The translations under genes and the position numbers were made by a program. This document shows positions 1 to 9,092 of a DNA stretch of 64,000 nt, one piece after another; positions within the stretch are counted from its first letter, which is position 1; the number at the start of each line of letters is the position of its first letter. Where the stretch lies: NCBI GenBank assembly GCA_023386345.1, contig JAEWJT010000016.1, positions 372,001 to 436,000 of the forward strand, read 5' to 3'. Source of the stretch: Bacillota bacterium (GTDB lineage: Bacteria > Bacillota > Clostridia > Tissierellales > Sedimentibacteraceae). The notes beneath the pieces are model-generated. The model was not told the DNA's origin and ran no database searches. It worked only from the letters and a program-made list of their open reading frames with translations.

Positions 1-1
1 T

Positions 2-1135
2 CAAGTTACTGAAAACAAATTACTGCAAACCGGATGGCAGGAAAAGGATATAATTTTAGCAAAATCACCTACCTTGAAGAAGGCTGATGTGCTGGGTTGG
101 TTTGACGGTGAAACGCTAGTCTCACAAGTGGCAGTTTATCCTATGAAGGTTCGTATCTTCAATCAAACATATGATATGGGTGGACTTACTGGAGTTGGTA
201 CATATCCTGAATATTCAAATCAAGGACTAATGCACAAATTATTAGATAAAGCATTAAACGATATGAGAGATCGAAATCAGTATATTTCATTCCTATATCC
301 TTACTCTATACCTTATTATCGTAGAAAGGGATGGGAGATTATTTCTGATAAGATAACATATGAAATACAGGACTATCAATTACCAAAAAGTAGGCAAGTA
401 GATGGTGAAGTAAGACGTGTTGCGACAAATAGTGATGAAGTAAAAGAGGCATACGATAGGTTTGCTCATCACACACATGGAGCTTTAGTAAGAGATGAAT
501 TAGCTTGGAATGAATATTTTCTATGGGATTCAGACGATTTTATGGCGGCAGTATTTTATAACGAAGATGGTGAGCCAGATGGATATCTTATATACTGGAT
601 AGCAGATTCAATTTTCCATATCAAGGATATGATTTTTATGAACGAAAATGCTAGAATAGGCTTGTGGAATTTTGTTAGCGCCCATTTTTCAATGATTTCA
701 AAAGTTGTAGGAAACACTTTTACAGATGAGCCATTGGCATTTTTATTAGAGGATGCAGATATAAAGGAAAGTATCTCACCATATTTTATGGCTAGAATTG
801 TTGATTTTGAAAAGTTTATAGAGCGTTATCCTTTTAAAGCTGATACAGTAGACCGTGAATGGACTTTTGTTCTTAGTGATCCAATACTTTCATGGAATCA
901 AGGTTGCTTTACATTGAAAATTTCAAATGATGGACATGGAACTGTTGAACGTTCAAGCGGTGCACAAAAATGCTCAGATAAAATAGATATTCAAACAATG
1001 ACTACTATGTTATTAGGCTACAAAAGTCCGGACTATCTCCATAGGATAGGACGTATGACCTGCAGCGAGCAAACAGTAGATATGCTCGAGGATTCAATAG
1101 AGCAACAAACTCCGTATTTTTCTGATTATTTTTAA
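2..1135 (+). CDS. Eis-family GNAT N-acetyltransferase (5' partial)
   Basis: The reading frame is open to the left edge of the window, so the true start lies outside; the first in-frame start inside is a TTG at 74, without a convincing ribosome binding site. The visible protein carries the Eis pattern: a GNAT core with VAVYPMKVRIF, then GGLTGVGTYPEYSNQGLMHKL as the acetyl-CoA-binding turn and LYPYSIPYYRRKGWEI, followed by a second GNAT-like half and a C-terminal sterol-carrier-like part. Eis proteins acetylate amines using acetyl-CoA; characterised members modify aminoglycosides or protein lysines, but the substrate here cannot be read from sequence. A WYL-type regulator follows after 16 bp in the same direction, so the two may be co-transcribed. 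Confidence 0.8.
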   Translation, partial: QVTENKLLQTGWQEKDIILAKSPTLKKADVLGWFDGETLVSQVAVYPMKVRIFNQTYDMGGLTGVGTYPEYSNQGLMHKLLDKALNDMRDRNQYISFLYPYSIPYYRRKGWEIISDKITYEIQDYQLPKSRQVDGEVRRVATNSDEVKEAYDRFAHHTHGALVRDELAWNEYFLWDSDDFMAAVFYNEDGEPDGYLIYWIADSIFHIKDMIFMNENARIGLWNFVSAHFSMISKVVGNTFTDEPLAFLLEDADIKESISPYFMARIVDFEKFIERYPFKADTVDREWTFVLSDPILSWNQGCFTLKISNDGHGTVERSSGAQKCSDKIDIQTMTTMLLGYKSPDYLHRIGRMTCSEQTVDMLEDSIEQQTPYFSDYF

Positions 1136-1151
1136 AATTGAATTATATTAA

Positions 1152-2048
1152 ATGAACAGATTATTTGAAATAGTATATATCTTGCTAGAAAAAAGAAACA
1201 TTACCGCTAATTATTTAGCCGAACATTTTGAGGTATCGGTACGGACTATATATAGAGATATTGAAACATTAAGCATGGCTGGAATACCTATATATGCTAC
1301 TAGAGGCAAAAATGGTGGAATTTCAATTATGGATAATTTTGTTTTTGAGAAAAGCATTGTTTCTAGTGATGAACAAATGCAAATATTATCTGCCCTTCAA
1401 AGTATTCAAGAAGCTGATAAAAGCAATAGCTATAGTGCCTTGTCAAAATTATGCGCAATATTTAAGATAGAAAATCCAAATTGGGTGTCTATTGATTTTT
1501 CTGATTGGAGCTATCATCAACAGGAGTTGTTTTCAATATTAAAAAGTGCAATTTTAACAAAGCATGTTATAAGGTTTGATTATTATAGCAAATATGGACA
1601 GCTTACCAGCCGAGATGTTGAGCCGATACAGCTTTGGTTAAAGGGTAATATGTGGTTTCTAAAAGCATATTGCAGAGAAAAGAATTCGGTTAGAGTTTTT
1701 AAACTAACACGAATAAAAGAAGTAAAATACCTTGAAGAAAGATTTGAATTAAAAGATTTACATAATGAGAGTGAAGTTCTTTTTTGGGAAAAGAAAACTG
1801 AAAACATGATTTCATTTTCAATGTGGATAGATAAATGTATGGCATATAGAGTTTTCGATTCATTTGATGAAAATCAGATAGAGCGCAATGATGACGGAAG
1901 CTTCACTGTATCTGCATATTTTCCTTTGGATGAATGGGTATATGGAACAATTCTATCATATGGAAATTACGCAAAAATTATCTCGCCGGATTTTTTAAAA
2001 GAAGAAATTGTCGAAAGACTGAGAAAATCTTTAGATAATTATAAATAA
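1152..2048 (+). CDS. HTH/WYL-domain transcriptional regulator (YafY type)
   Basis: A 298-residue protein with an N-terminal winged helix-turn-helix of the HTH_11 class (residues about 1-60, with the helix around SVRTIYRDIETLSMAGIPI) and a central WYL domain (about 130-200, ending in FKLTRIKEV), then a WCX-type C-terminal extension. Family members are ligand-responsive DNA-binding regulators; the ligand is not known for most. It lies 16 bp behind the acetyltransferase gene and has no strong ribosome binding site of its own, so translation may be coupled. An inverted repeat that begins inside the last codons forms the terminator. It may control the upstream acetyltransferase, but that is inference from position only. 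Confidence 0.85.
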   Translation: MNRLFEIVYILLEKRNITANYLAEHFEVSVRTIYRDIETLSMAGIPIYATRGKNGGISIMDNFVFEKSIVSSDEQMQILSALQSIQEADKSNSYSALSKLCAIFKIENPNWVSIDFSDWSYHQQELFSILKSAILTKHVIRFDYYSKYGQLTSRDVEPIQLWLKGNMWFLKAYCREKNSVRVFKLTRIKEVKYLEERFELKDLHNESEVLFWEKKTENMISFSMWIDKCMAYRVFDSFDENQIERNDDGSFTVSAYFPLDEWVYGTILSYGNYAKIISPDFLKEEIVERLRKSLDNYK

Positions 2049-2066
2049 TTATCTAAAGATTTTTTA
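2024..2066 (+). terminator. Intrinsic terminator overlapping the 3' end of the WYL regulator gene
   Basis: A perfect 18-bp inverted repeat (2024-2041 and 2046-2063) with a 4-nt loop is followed by a run of T. The stop codon TAA at 2046-2048 lies in the right arm, so the hairpin uses the last coding bases. Confidence 0.8.
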
Positions 2067-2165
2067 TAATATGACATATAGTTGTCAAGTTTATTGTGTT
2101 ATATTTATCTCAAATCTAATAATATTAAAAATATTATTAATAAATAATTAAAGGAGATTTATAAC

Positions 2166-2426
2166 ATGAACGAAAAAGTATGTCAAAGCTGCGGAATGCC
2201 ATTAGCTGAGGAAAATATGTTTGGAAAAAATGCAGATGGTTCAAAAAATGAGGATTACTGTAGTTATTGCTATCCAAATGGTAATTTTTCAAAAGATGAG
2301 ACTATGGAAGAAATGATTGAAACTTGTGTACCATTTATGATTGAGGATGGAACGTGCAAGGATGAAGAGTCTGCTAGAGCAATGCTCACGAGTATGCTCT
2401 CAAATTTAAAAAGATGGAAAAAATAA
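2166..2426 (+). CDS. Small zinc-ribbon protein
   Basis: An 86-residue protein preceded by a good ribosome binding site (AAAGGAGA, 8 nt before ATG). It has two cysteine pairs, CQSCGMPL near residue 6 and CSYCYPNG near residue 32, expected to bind one zinc ion, followed by an acidic helical tail. It matches the putative zinc-ribbon family (zinc_ribbon_12 type) found as stand-alone proteins in many Clostridia. No biochemical role is established. It is monocistronic, between two terminators. Confidence 0.8.
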   Translation: MNEKVCQSCGMPLAEENMFGKNADGSKNEDYCSYCYPNGNFSKDETMEEMIETCVPFMIEDGTCKDEESARAMLTSMLSNLKRWKK

Positions 2427-2511
2427 GGAATAAAGTTTTAGATTAATCAGACGAAATTATGGCATAAAAGGAAAAGGCATAGAATGTTTTGTATTGTTGT
2501 ACAAAACGAAT

Positions 2512-2548
2512 TAAAAAAAGACATGAAATTTCATCATGTCTTTTTTTC
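2512..2548. terminator. Bidirectional terminator between converging genes
   Basis: GACATGA (2520-2526) pairs with TCATGTC (2534-2540). The stem is flanked by A7 on the left and T7 on the right, so it can stop both the zinc-ribbon transcript and the GGDEF gene transcript running the other way. Confidence 0.85.
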
Positions 2549-2582
2549 TATTTGAGCATCAAACACTTATTTAATAAACTTC

Positions 2583-4088
2583 TCATTCTTCAAACATGTG
2601 GGAACGGTTACGTCCACTGTTCTTGGCTTTATACAAGGCTGAATCTGCCTTAGCCAGCATATCCTCTAGTGAATGAGTTTCATAAGCAAGAGAAAGTGAT
2701 ATTCCGATACTTATTGTTATATTTAATTCTGTTTCTTGATAAGGAATAATTGTGTTTTCAATAATTTTACGTAATTTTTCTGATGCGATAAATGCTTGGC
2801 TAGCAGAGATGTTTTCCAGCAAAGCAACAATTTCTTCACCGCCATAACGCCCAACTATATCATTTTTACGGAAATGTCCTTTAATAGTTACTGCGATATT
2901 TTCCAAAACGACATCCCCGCAGGCATGACCGTAGGTATCATTAACTCGTTTAAAATTATCTAAATCAATCATCAATAGGGCGTAGGTTTGTTCTTTTGCC
3001 TCGTCAGAGCTTAACATGCTTTTTGCTAAATCAAAAAAAGTAGCTCTATTATATATGTGCATTAGGGGGTCAAAGCTTGCCTTGCCATATAGATTTTTAA
3101 GCTCGTTTTCTTTTTCGGTGATGTCATGAAACACGATACAAATGCCCTCATTTTTATTATTTTGTATGATAGGTGTCTTATTTATTTTGTAAAAACGCAT
3201 CTCATTATCTAATTGAATAGATAATTCAGTTTCATTTTCAAACCTTTTCACTTGCTCCATAATTTCACCCGGCAGTAAAGTGTTTAATTCAGGAAATAAT
3301 TGTTTTGCAGCTTGATTTGCATCTAAGAAACTGTAATCATTGCCACAAACGATAAATACATCAGACATAGATTCAATTACTTGAGTCCTTGCTAAAGATA
3401 CAGAATTTAACAGGTTTTGTCTCTTAACTGAATATAAAAATAAGGCTACAAAGATAGAAACTGCAAAAGGATTTAAATCTATTCTAAGACGATTGTAGCT
3501 TAAAGAATGATAAATATTTACAGTAAAAGGGACTAAAATTGCTATCAGCATTATAAAATTTTGTTTTTTTCTAAGCTTAGTTCCTCTGTTTATATTTTTC
3601 AAAATAAGTCCTATACTTAAGAAAATTAGAATAAAATTATATACAATTGCAATATAATTTCCTATTCCAGCGTAACCGTGGCAGTTTGCTATCATCCCAT
3701 CGTGAAAATATTCAATACTTGTATAATGTAATTTAGACCAAGGAAAGGCTTGAGCAGTAATTAAATTTAATACTGGTATTGCTGAAAGAGCAGCATACTT
3801 TAGACCGCTAAAGCGTTTTTTTCCATAAACGTCTCTGATAAATAAGTAAACAAAAAGTATAATTGTTAAAGAACCAATTTTTTGTATACGAATACTTGTA
3901 AATGCAGCCTCTAGTGAAGAAGATGTTATTTCAAGCAAATAACCAAAAGTATATAAAAAGCTAAAAATCGAAATATATATCAAAAATAGTGACCTTTCAG
4001 AATTATGAGTTCTAACAGTATATATAAGTAGTATAGTAGACACAATTGTCGATAGTATCATGAAGCAAACATAAATATTTAACACCAT
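2583..4088 (-). CDS. Membrane-anchored PAS-GGDEF protein, probable diguanylate cyclase
   Basis: A 501-residue protein with an N-terminal block of about seven hydrophobic segments (residues 1-220; resembles the 7TM region of histidine-kinase-type receptors), a PAS domain (about 230-330) and a C-terminal GGDEF domain (about 335-500). The catalytic loop at residues 416-420 reads GGEEI instead of GGDEF or GGEEF. The product-inhibition site RxxD is present as RKND five residues before it. Members make cyclic-di-GMP from two GTP. The start has a clear AGGAGG 8 nt upstream. The phenylalanine-to-isoleucine change leaves the acidic residues intact, so activity is likely but not certain. The gene stands alone. 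Confidence 0.85.
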   Translation of the reverse strand: MVLNIYVCFMILSTIVSTILLIYTVRTHNSERSLFLIYISIFSFLYTFGYLLEITSSSLEAAFTSIRIQKIGSLTIILFVYLFIRDVYGKKRFSGLKYAALSAIPVLNLITAQAFPWSKLHYTSIEYFHDGMIANCHGYAGIGNYIAIVYNFILIFLSIGLILKNINRGTKLRKKQNFIMLIAILVPFTVNIYHSLSYNRLRIDLNPFAVSIFVALFLYSVKRQNLLNSVSLARTQVIESMSDVFIVCGNDYSFLDANQAAKQLFPELNTLLPGEIMEQVKRFENETELSIQLDNEMRFYKINKTPIIQNNKNEGICIVFHDITEKENELKNLYGKASFDPLMHIYNRATFFDLAKSMLSSDEAKEQTYALLMIDLDNFKRVNDTYGHACGDVVLENIAVTIKGHFRKNDIVGRYGGEEIVALLENISASQAFIASEKLRKIIENTIIPYQETELNITISIGISLSLAYETHSLEDMLAKADSALYKAKNSGRNRSHMFEE

Positions 4089-4431
4089 ATATAAATCCTC
4101 CTGAATGTAAACTCTAACTAAAAATTCTCGTACTTAATGTAAATAAAAAAATTATATTAAAATTTTCTTTGTATAGATTAATATAAAGTATTCTCTATAT
4201 ATACCATATAAATGATTTAATAAACAAGCTTATTTTAAAAATTTAATTTAATCCAAAAATAAAAATAAAAAATTTATAATAATAATGGAATATAATCAAA
4301 AAATATGATACAATAATAAATTAAATAATAAAAATAATAGATAGTGTCAAGTTTATATAAAAAGAGCTAAACAAGTTTCGAACTATAAAACTTACAAATC
4401 TGTAAAATTACATATATAAGGAGATGTTAAT
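4089..4431. other. 343-bp divergent intergenic region
   Basis: It separates the minus-strand GGDEF gene from glnS and must hold both promoters. It is almost entirely A/T. Ribosome binding sites are visible at each end (AGGAGG for the GGDEF gene, AAGGAGA for glnS). I looked for a T-box leader before glnS and found no T-box core sequence. No small ORF with a credible start was seen. Confidence 0.6.
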
Positions 4432-6114
4432 ATGAGTGAGAACACTAACAATATTGAAAACAGAGAGTCGGTAAATTTTATACAGAAAATTATTAATGAA
4501 GATATCACAAACGGAAAATATAATAAAAGAGTGCATACTCGTTTTCCTCCTGAGCCTAACGGTTCATTGCATATTGGCCACGCAAAGTCAATTTGTTTAA
4601 ACTATGGTTTGGCAATGAAAAATAACGGAAAATTTAATTTAAGATTTGATGACACAAATCCTGCTACTGAAGATGAAAGCTTTGTTAAATCTATAGTTGA
4701 TGATATAAGATGGCTATGCCCTGAATGGAAGGATGAGCCTTTATACGCTTCTGATTATTTTGATAAAATGTATGAATGTGCTGTAGAGCTTATAAATAAA
4801 GGCTTAGCATACATTGATGATTTAAGTTCAGAGCAGATGAGAGAGTACAGAGGTACTCTTACAGAGCCTGGAATTGAAAGTCCAAATAGAAACAGGCCTA
4901 AAGAAGAAAGTCTTGATTTATTCACTAGAATGAAGAATGGTGAATTTAAAAATGGAGAATATGTTTTGCGTGCGAAGATAGATATGTCAAGCCCTAACAT
5001 AAATATGAGAGACCCTATAATCTATAGAATTATGCACATAACTCACCACAATACAGGAGATAAGTGGTGCATTTATCCTATGTATGACTATGCTCATCCG
5101 ATAGAGGATGCCTATGAGGGTATAACTCATTCAATCTGTACGCTAGAATTTGAGGACCATAGACCATTTTATGACTGGGTGCTTGCTAACTTAGATGATT
5201 TCAAAGATGAGCCAACTCAACAAATAGAATTTGCTAAGCTTTACTTGACTAAAACTATGATGGGAAAAAGATACTTAAAGCAAATGGTTGAGCAAGGATT
5301 GGTTGATGGATGGGATGATCCTCGTATGCCTACTATCTCAGGTATTAGAAGGAGAGGCTATACTCCGGAGGCATTATATAAATTCTTAGAGGATGTAGGA
5401 GTGGCGAAATCCCAAAGCGTTGTTGATATAGCTATGCTTGAAAATGCAATCAGAGAGGATTTAAAGGAAAAATCTCCGAGAACTATGGCTGTTTTAGACC
5501 CTATAAAGGTAATTATAACAAATTACCCAGATGGTCAAGTTGAATACTTAGACGCTGAAAATAACGCAGAAAATGAAGCTATGGGTACGAGAAAAATACC
5601 TTTTTCGAGAGAGATATACATTGAGAGAGATGATTTTATGGAAAATCCTCCGAAAAAATATTTTAGACTTTTCCCGGGAAATGAAGTTAGACTTAGATAT
5701 GCTTATTTCATTAAATGCAATGATTTCAAAAAAGATGAAAATGGAAATGTTGTTGAAATATATTGTACCTATGACCCTGCTACAAAAAGTGGCACTGGCT
5801 TTACCGAAAGAAAGGTAAAGGGAACACTTCATTGGGTTGATGCAAATAACTGCATAGATGCTACTGTTAGACTGTACAACTATATGATGGAAGCAGAAGA
5901 TTATGATAAAACTAATTTCTTAGAGAAGTTAAATCCTAACTCTAAGATAATTTTAGAAAATTGTAAGCTTGAGAAAAATATTATGGATTATAAAATCGGA
6001 GATAGATTCCAATTCTTAAGACATGGATATTTCATAATTGATAAAGATTCAACAGATAATCACTATGTGTTTAATCAAATAGTTTCTTTAAAGAGTAGCT
6101 TTGCAGTGAATTAA
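4432..6114 (+). CDS. glnS: Glutaminyl-tRNA synthetase
   Basis: A 560-residue class I aminoacyl-tRNA synthetase that charges tRNA-Gln with glutamine. The HIGH signature lies at residues 47-50 in PPEPNGSLHIGHAKS, as in E. coli-type GlnRS. The second signature region reads MMGKRYL, where E. coli has VMSKRKL, so the usual serine is glycine. The remainder matches the GlnRS anticodon-binding beta-barrel domains (about residues 340-550), and the length equals the family norm. The start has AAGGAGA 8 nt upstream. Many Firmicutes lack GlnRS and amidate Glu-tRNA-Gln instead, so its presence is informative. It heads a cluster with a methyltransferase and prdR. Confidence 0.96.
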   Translation: MSENTNNIENRESVNFIQKIINEDITNGKYNKRVHTRFPPEPNGSLHIGHAKSICLNYGLAMKNNGKFNLRFDDTNPATEDESFVKSIVDDIRWLCPEWKDEPLYASDYFDKMYECAVELINKGLAYIDDLSSEQMREYRGTLTEPGIESPNRNRPKEESLDLFTRMKNGEFKNGEYVLRAKIDMSSPNINMRDPIIYRIMHITHHNTGDKWCIYPMYDYAHPIEDAYEGITHSICTLEFEDHRPFYDWVLANLDDFKDEPTQQIEFAKLYLTKTMMGKRYLKQMVEQGLVDGWDDPRMPTISGIRRRGYTPEALYKFLEDVGVAKSQSVVDIAMLENAIREDLKEKSPRTMAVLDPIKVIITNYPDGQVEYLDAENNAENEAMGTRKIPFSREIYIERDDFMENPPKKYFRLFPGNEVRLRYAYFIKCNDFKKDENGNVVEIYCTYDPATKSGTGFTERKVKGTLHWVDANNCIDATVRLYNYMMEAEDYDKTNFLEKLNPNSKIILENCKLEKNIMDYKIGDRFQFLRHGYFIIDKDSTDNHYVFNQIVSLKSSFAVN

Positions 6115-6138
6115 ATTTGATAGAGGAAAAAATATCGA

Positions 6139-7326
6139 ATGGAATTAATTAAAATAATTGAGGAAAATGTAGCAAATACCAGCATGATTTATGCGGTATT
6201 TGCTTCTCCTTTGAATAAATCAGAAAATAAATATAAAAAAATAACTGTTAAGCCTATAAGCTCAAATGATAAAATAATTTATCAGCTTGAAAAATTTACT
6301 GACAAGCAAGCATTTCATGAAAATATAGAATTAAGCTTTGTAATAGAAAAAATTATGGACTTAGCTAAGTTTTATAAAAATATAAATATATTTACTGTAG
6401 ATGCTGATTATCAGGTGCTTGTTAGTAAAAAAGGAGATGTGAGAATAGTTAAGTTAAGTCCTACTAAAACTATGTCTATAAGCTCTCATAACAAGACTAA
6501 AAAATATATAATACCAGATAATGAGCCTTGTGATTTTCTTATAGAGCTTGGTGTAATGAATAAAGACGGTAAGGTTTTATCGAAGAAATATGATAAATTT
6601 AAACAAATAAATAAGTTTTTGGAAATTGTTGACGATGCAGTAAGTAAGGTTACTGTTTCTAATGTAGCAGTTAATGAAAAAACTTTAGCTAATTTAAAAA
6701 ATAGTTATAAAATCATAGACTTTGGCTGTGGAAAAGCATATTTAACTTTTGCATTGTATTATTACTTCTATAAAATTAAAAAGACAAATGTGCAAATAGT
6801 TGGACTAGATTTGAAAACAGAAGTAATAGATTTTTGCAATAATGTTGCTAAAAAACTTAATTATTCTGGGTTGAAATTTGAAAATGGCGACATAAAGGAC
6901 TATAACACAAGCCAAGATGTAGATATGGTAGTGACATTGCACGCCTGTGACAATGCAACTGATGCGGCACTTGTAAAGGCTATAAAATGGAATACAAATA
7001 TTATCCTGTCTGTACCATGCTGTCAGCATGAATTTTTTGATAAAATTGAAAATGATAATCTTGAACCAATGCTTAAGCATGGATTAATCAAGGAAAGACT
7101 ATCATCATTAGTAACAGATAGTCTACGAAGTCTGTTTTTAGAAACAAAAGGATACAAGGTACAGCTTGTAGAGTTTGTAGATATGGAGCATACTCCCAAA
7201 AACATACTTATCAGAGCGACGAAAGCCAGCATAATAGAAGAAGCAATAAATGAATACGAGAATTTTAAAAAGTTTTGGAATTTAGATGATATTTTTATAG
7301 AAAAATATTTTGCTCAAGAGGTTTGA
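6139..7326 (+). CDS. Class I SAM-dependent methyltransferase (Methyltransf_32 type)
   Basis: A 395-residue protein with a poorly conserved N-terminal half and a Rossmann methyltransferase domain from about residue 180. Motif I is DFGCGKAYLTFAL at residue 194, the acidic strand end is VGLDLK, and the family-typical LHACDNATDAAL and VPCCQHE (residue 292) follow. The last two motifs mark the Methyltransf_32 group, which also includes eukaryotic TRM13-like proteins; a nucleic-acid substrate is plausible but not shown. The gene starts 24 bp after glnS and its stop (7324-7326) is 2 bp before the prdR ATG, so the three genes probably share a transcript. Confidence 0.8.
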   Translation: MELIKIIEENVANTSMIYAVFASPLNKSENKYKKITVKPISSNDKIIYQLEKFTDKQAFHENIELSFVIEKIMDLAKFYKNINIFTVDADYQVLVSKKGDVRIVKLSPTKTMSISSHNKTKKYIIPDNEPCDFLIELGVMNKDGKVLSKKYDKFKQINKFLEIVDDAVSKVTVSNVAVNEKTLANLKNSYKIIDFGCGKAYLTFALYYYFYKIKKTNVQIVGLDLKTEVIDFCNNVAKKLNYSGLKFENGDIKDYNTSQDVDMVVTLHACDNATDAALVKAIKWNTNIILSVPCCQHEFFDKIENDNLEPMLKHGLIKERLSSLVTDSLRSLFLETKGYKVQLVEFVDMEHTPKNILIRATKASIIEEAINEYENFKKFWNLDDIFIEKYFAQEV

Positions 7327-7328
7327 AA

Positions 7329-8741
7329 ATGACTGTTAAGCCTAAATATAAAGTTGATGAAATAATAGAAATAACACGAGAAGCATTTGATAATATTTGT
7401 GAAGCAATCTGTATATGTGATAATGACGGAGAGGTTATTTTTTGGAACAAGGCTTCTGAGAGACTTTATAATATCAAAAAAGATGAGATTGTTGGAAAAT
7501 ATGTAGGTGATTTTTTCCCAAATGCCTTAACTAATCAGGTTTTTAAAACTAAAAAAATAATAAAGGATGTTTTGCACCAGCCAGTAGAAGGTAAAAAGGT
7601 TTTTTTAAGTGCTGTTCCTATTTTTAATTCTGATAATCAATTGATAGCTGTTATAACTTTGGACAAGGATGTTCATGATGTTGACGAAATAATGGAAAGA
7701 TTGATAAAGGAAGAAAAAAGGTCGAAATATTATGAGGACAGATATAAGGAACAAATAGCAAAGCAATACAGCTTTTCTGGCATAATTAGCAAAAATAAAA
7801 AAGTTATTGAAGCTATAACTCTATCTCAAAGAGTTGCACCCAGCAACGCTAATGTTATGATTACGGGAGAAAGTGGTACTGGTAAGGACGTATTTGCCAC
7901 ATCAATACACAATGCCAGTGGAAGAAAGGGTAAGTTTATAGCAGTAAATTGCAGTGCCATACCAGAGGAGCTTTTAGAGAGCGAGTTATTCGGATATGAG
8001 GAGGGCGCCTTTACAGGAGCTAAAAAGGGCGGTAAAATAGGTAAGTTTGAGCTTGCTAATAATGGTACGCTTTTTCTTGATGAAATAACTGAAATGCCTT
8101 ATAAGATGCAAAGCAAACTATTAAGAGTTTTACAAGATGGAATTATCAGTCGTTTAGGAAGTGATAAAACTATAGAAACTGATGTAAGAATAATAGCGGC
8201 AACCAATATGGATATTAGAAGTGCTATTGATAATGACAAATTCAGAAGCGATTTATTTTATAGATTAGCTGTTGTAAGTGTTGATTTACCACCTCTTAGA
8301 GAACGCAAGGAAGATATAAAGGAGCTTACAAAGTATTTTGTTAAGGGATTTTCTGAAAAAGAAAATATAAATATAAATAGCTTTGATGATGAAATTTACG
8401 GTATTTTTGAATCTTATTTTTGGGAAGGAAATATAAGAGAGCTTAGAAATGTAGTTCAAAGAATGGTTGTACTATCAAATGACGGAGTTATTAAAAAAGA
8501 GGATATACCAAGCTATATAGCTGATGGTATTGAAACCGTTCAAATAGAAAAATCTGAAGAAAATTTTGTTGCCTGCGACTTTAATAATGCTATAAGAAAT
8601 TTAGAGACAAAAATGCTTACAGAAGCTATAAAAGTAGCTAAAGGGAATATATCTAATGCTGCAAAGCTTTTAAATTTGAATAGAACTACATTCTATTATA
8701 AAATCAAGCTATACAATTTAGAGCATCTGCTAAAAGAATGA
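7329..8741 (+). CDS. prdR: Sigma-54-dependent transcriptional activator of the proline reductase genes (PrdR)
   Basis: A 470-residue enhancer-binding protein: N-terminal PAS domain (about residues 8-120), AAA+ domain (about 145-380) with Walker A GESGTGKD, the sigma-54-contacting GAFTGA loop and Walker B GTLFLDEITEMP, and a C-terminal Fis-type helix-turn-helix (AKGNISNAAKLLNLNRTTFYYKI). I chose the ATG at 7329, with AAGAGG 7 nt upstream, over the TTG at 7323. In Clostridioides difficile, PrdR lies in the prd locus and activates it in response to proline. Here it directly precedes a textbook sigma-54 promoter and prdC. The assignment rests on domain order plus context; the ligand cannot be read from the sequence. 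Confidence 0.88.
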   Translation: MTVKPKYKVDEIIEITREAFDNICEAICICDNDGEVIFWNKASERLYNIKKDEIVGKYVGDFFPNALTNQVFKTKKIIKDVLHQPVEGKKVFLSAVPIFNSDNQLIAVITLDKDVHDVDEIMERLIKEEKRSKYYEDRYKEQIAKQYSFSGIISKNKKVIEAITLSQRVAPSNANVMITGESGTGKDVFATSIHNASGRKGKFIAVNCSAIPEELLESELFGYEEGAFTGAKKGGKIGKFELANNGTLFLDEITEMPYKMQSKLLRVLQDGIISRLGSDKTIETDVRIIAATNMDIRSAIDNDKFRSDLFYRLAVVSVDLPPLRERKEDIKELTKYFVKGFSEKENININSFDDEIYGIFESYFWEGNIRELRNVVQRMVVLSNDGVIKKEDIPSYIADGIETVQIEKSEENFVACDFNNAIRNLETKMLTEAIKVAKGNISNAAKLLNLNRTTFYYKIKLYNLEHLLKE

Positions 8742-8742
8742 T

Positions 8743-8777
8743 TGTTCAAAAATTGACACAATGTTAAATTTTGAACA
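8743..8777. promoter_or_regulatory. Candidate activator sites 1 and 2 upstream of prd (PrdR enhancer)
   Basis: Two 16-bp near-palindromes, TGTTCAAAAATTGACA (8743-8758) and TGTTAAATTTTGAACA (8762-8777), lie 19 bp start to start with CAA between them. The same pair with the same spacing and linker occurs at 20252-20286 before the other sigma-54 operon. A spacing of about two helical turns would put both sites on one face of the DNA. Assignment to PrdR is inference. The pair could also fold as RNA, since the outer arms are complementary. Confidence 0.65.
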
Positions 8778-8882
8778 AAAAATTTTAAAAATATTAAATT
8801 TACAAAAATCATGAAATTTCAACATGTTTATAAAAATAAAATTTCAAATTACTACTTAAATTCAAGATATATTTAAATTTCC

Positions 8883-8916
8883 AAAAACACTGTTTAAAAT
8901 TTGACAGTGTTTTTAT
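8883..8916 (+). terminator. Terminator after prdR, containing candidate activator site 3
   Basis: AAAAACACTGT (8883-8893) pairs with ACAGTGTTTTT (8904-8914). The hairpin contains TGTTTAAAATTTGACA (8891-8906), a third copy of the 16-bp dyad, centred about 135 bp upstream of the -24 GG of the sigma-54 promoter. It may act both as terminator for the glnS-prdR transcript and as protein-binding site. Confidence 0.7.
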
Positions 8917-9031
8917 TGTTGAGAAAATCAATAATTTCTTAATGTACACATTTGTTAAATAAAAAACGATTTCCAACTTACTTAAATATGTTTTTAATAT
9001 AAAAAAATTATTAACAATGTTTTGTTGAAAA

Positions 9032-9047
9032 TGGCACGAAAATTGCT
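9032..9047 (+). promoter_or_regulatory. Sigma-54 (-24/-12) promoter of the prd operon
   Basis: TGGCACGAAAATTGCT has GG at 9033-9034 and GC at 9045-9046 with exactly 10 nt between them, matching the sigma-54 consensus. It lies 46 bp before the prdC ATG and downstream of the three candidate activator sites. Confidence 0.92.
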
Positions 9048-9092
9048 ATTGATAAATATATAACAATATCTAGCGATTAGGAGTGACAAAAT

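Larger units (their letters stand above)
8742..9092. other. Regulatory region between prdR and the prd operon
   Basis: This 351-bp gap holds three copies of a 16-bp dyad (8743-8758, 8762-8777, 8891-8906), a terminator hairpin around the third copy and a sigma-54 promoter at 9032-9047. A weaker inverted repeat, GAAATTT...AAATTTC, lies near 8813-8844. No ORF was seen. Confidence 0.8.

Noticed and set aside
4345..4431. T-box or other riboswitch before glnS
   Set aside because: No T-box core or specifier-loop arrangement could be found by eye; only a weak AAGTTT/AAACTT pairing.
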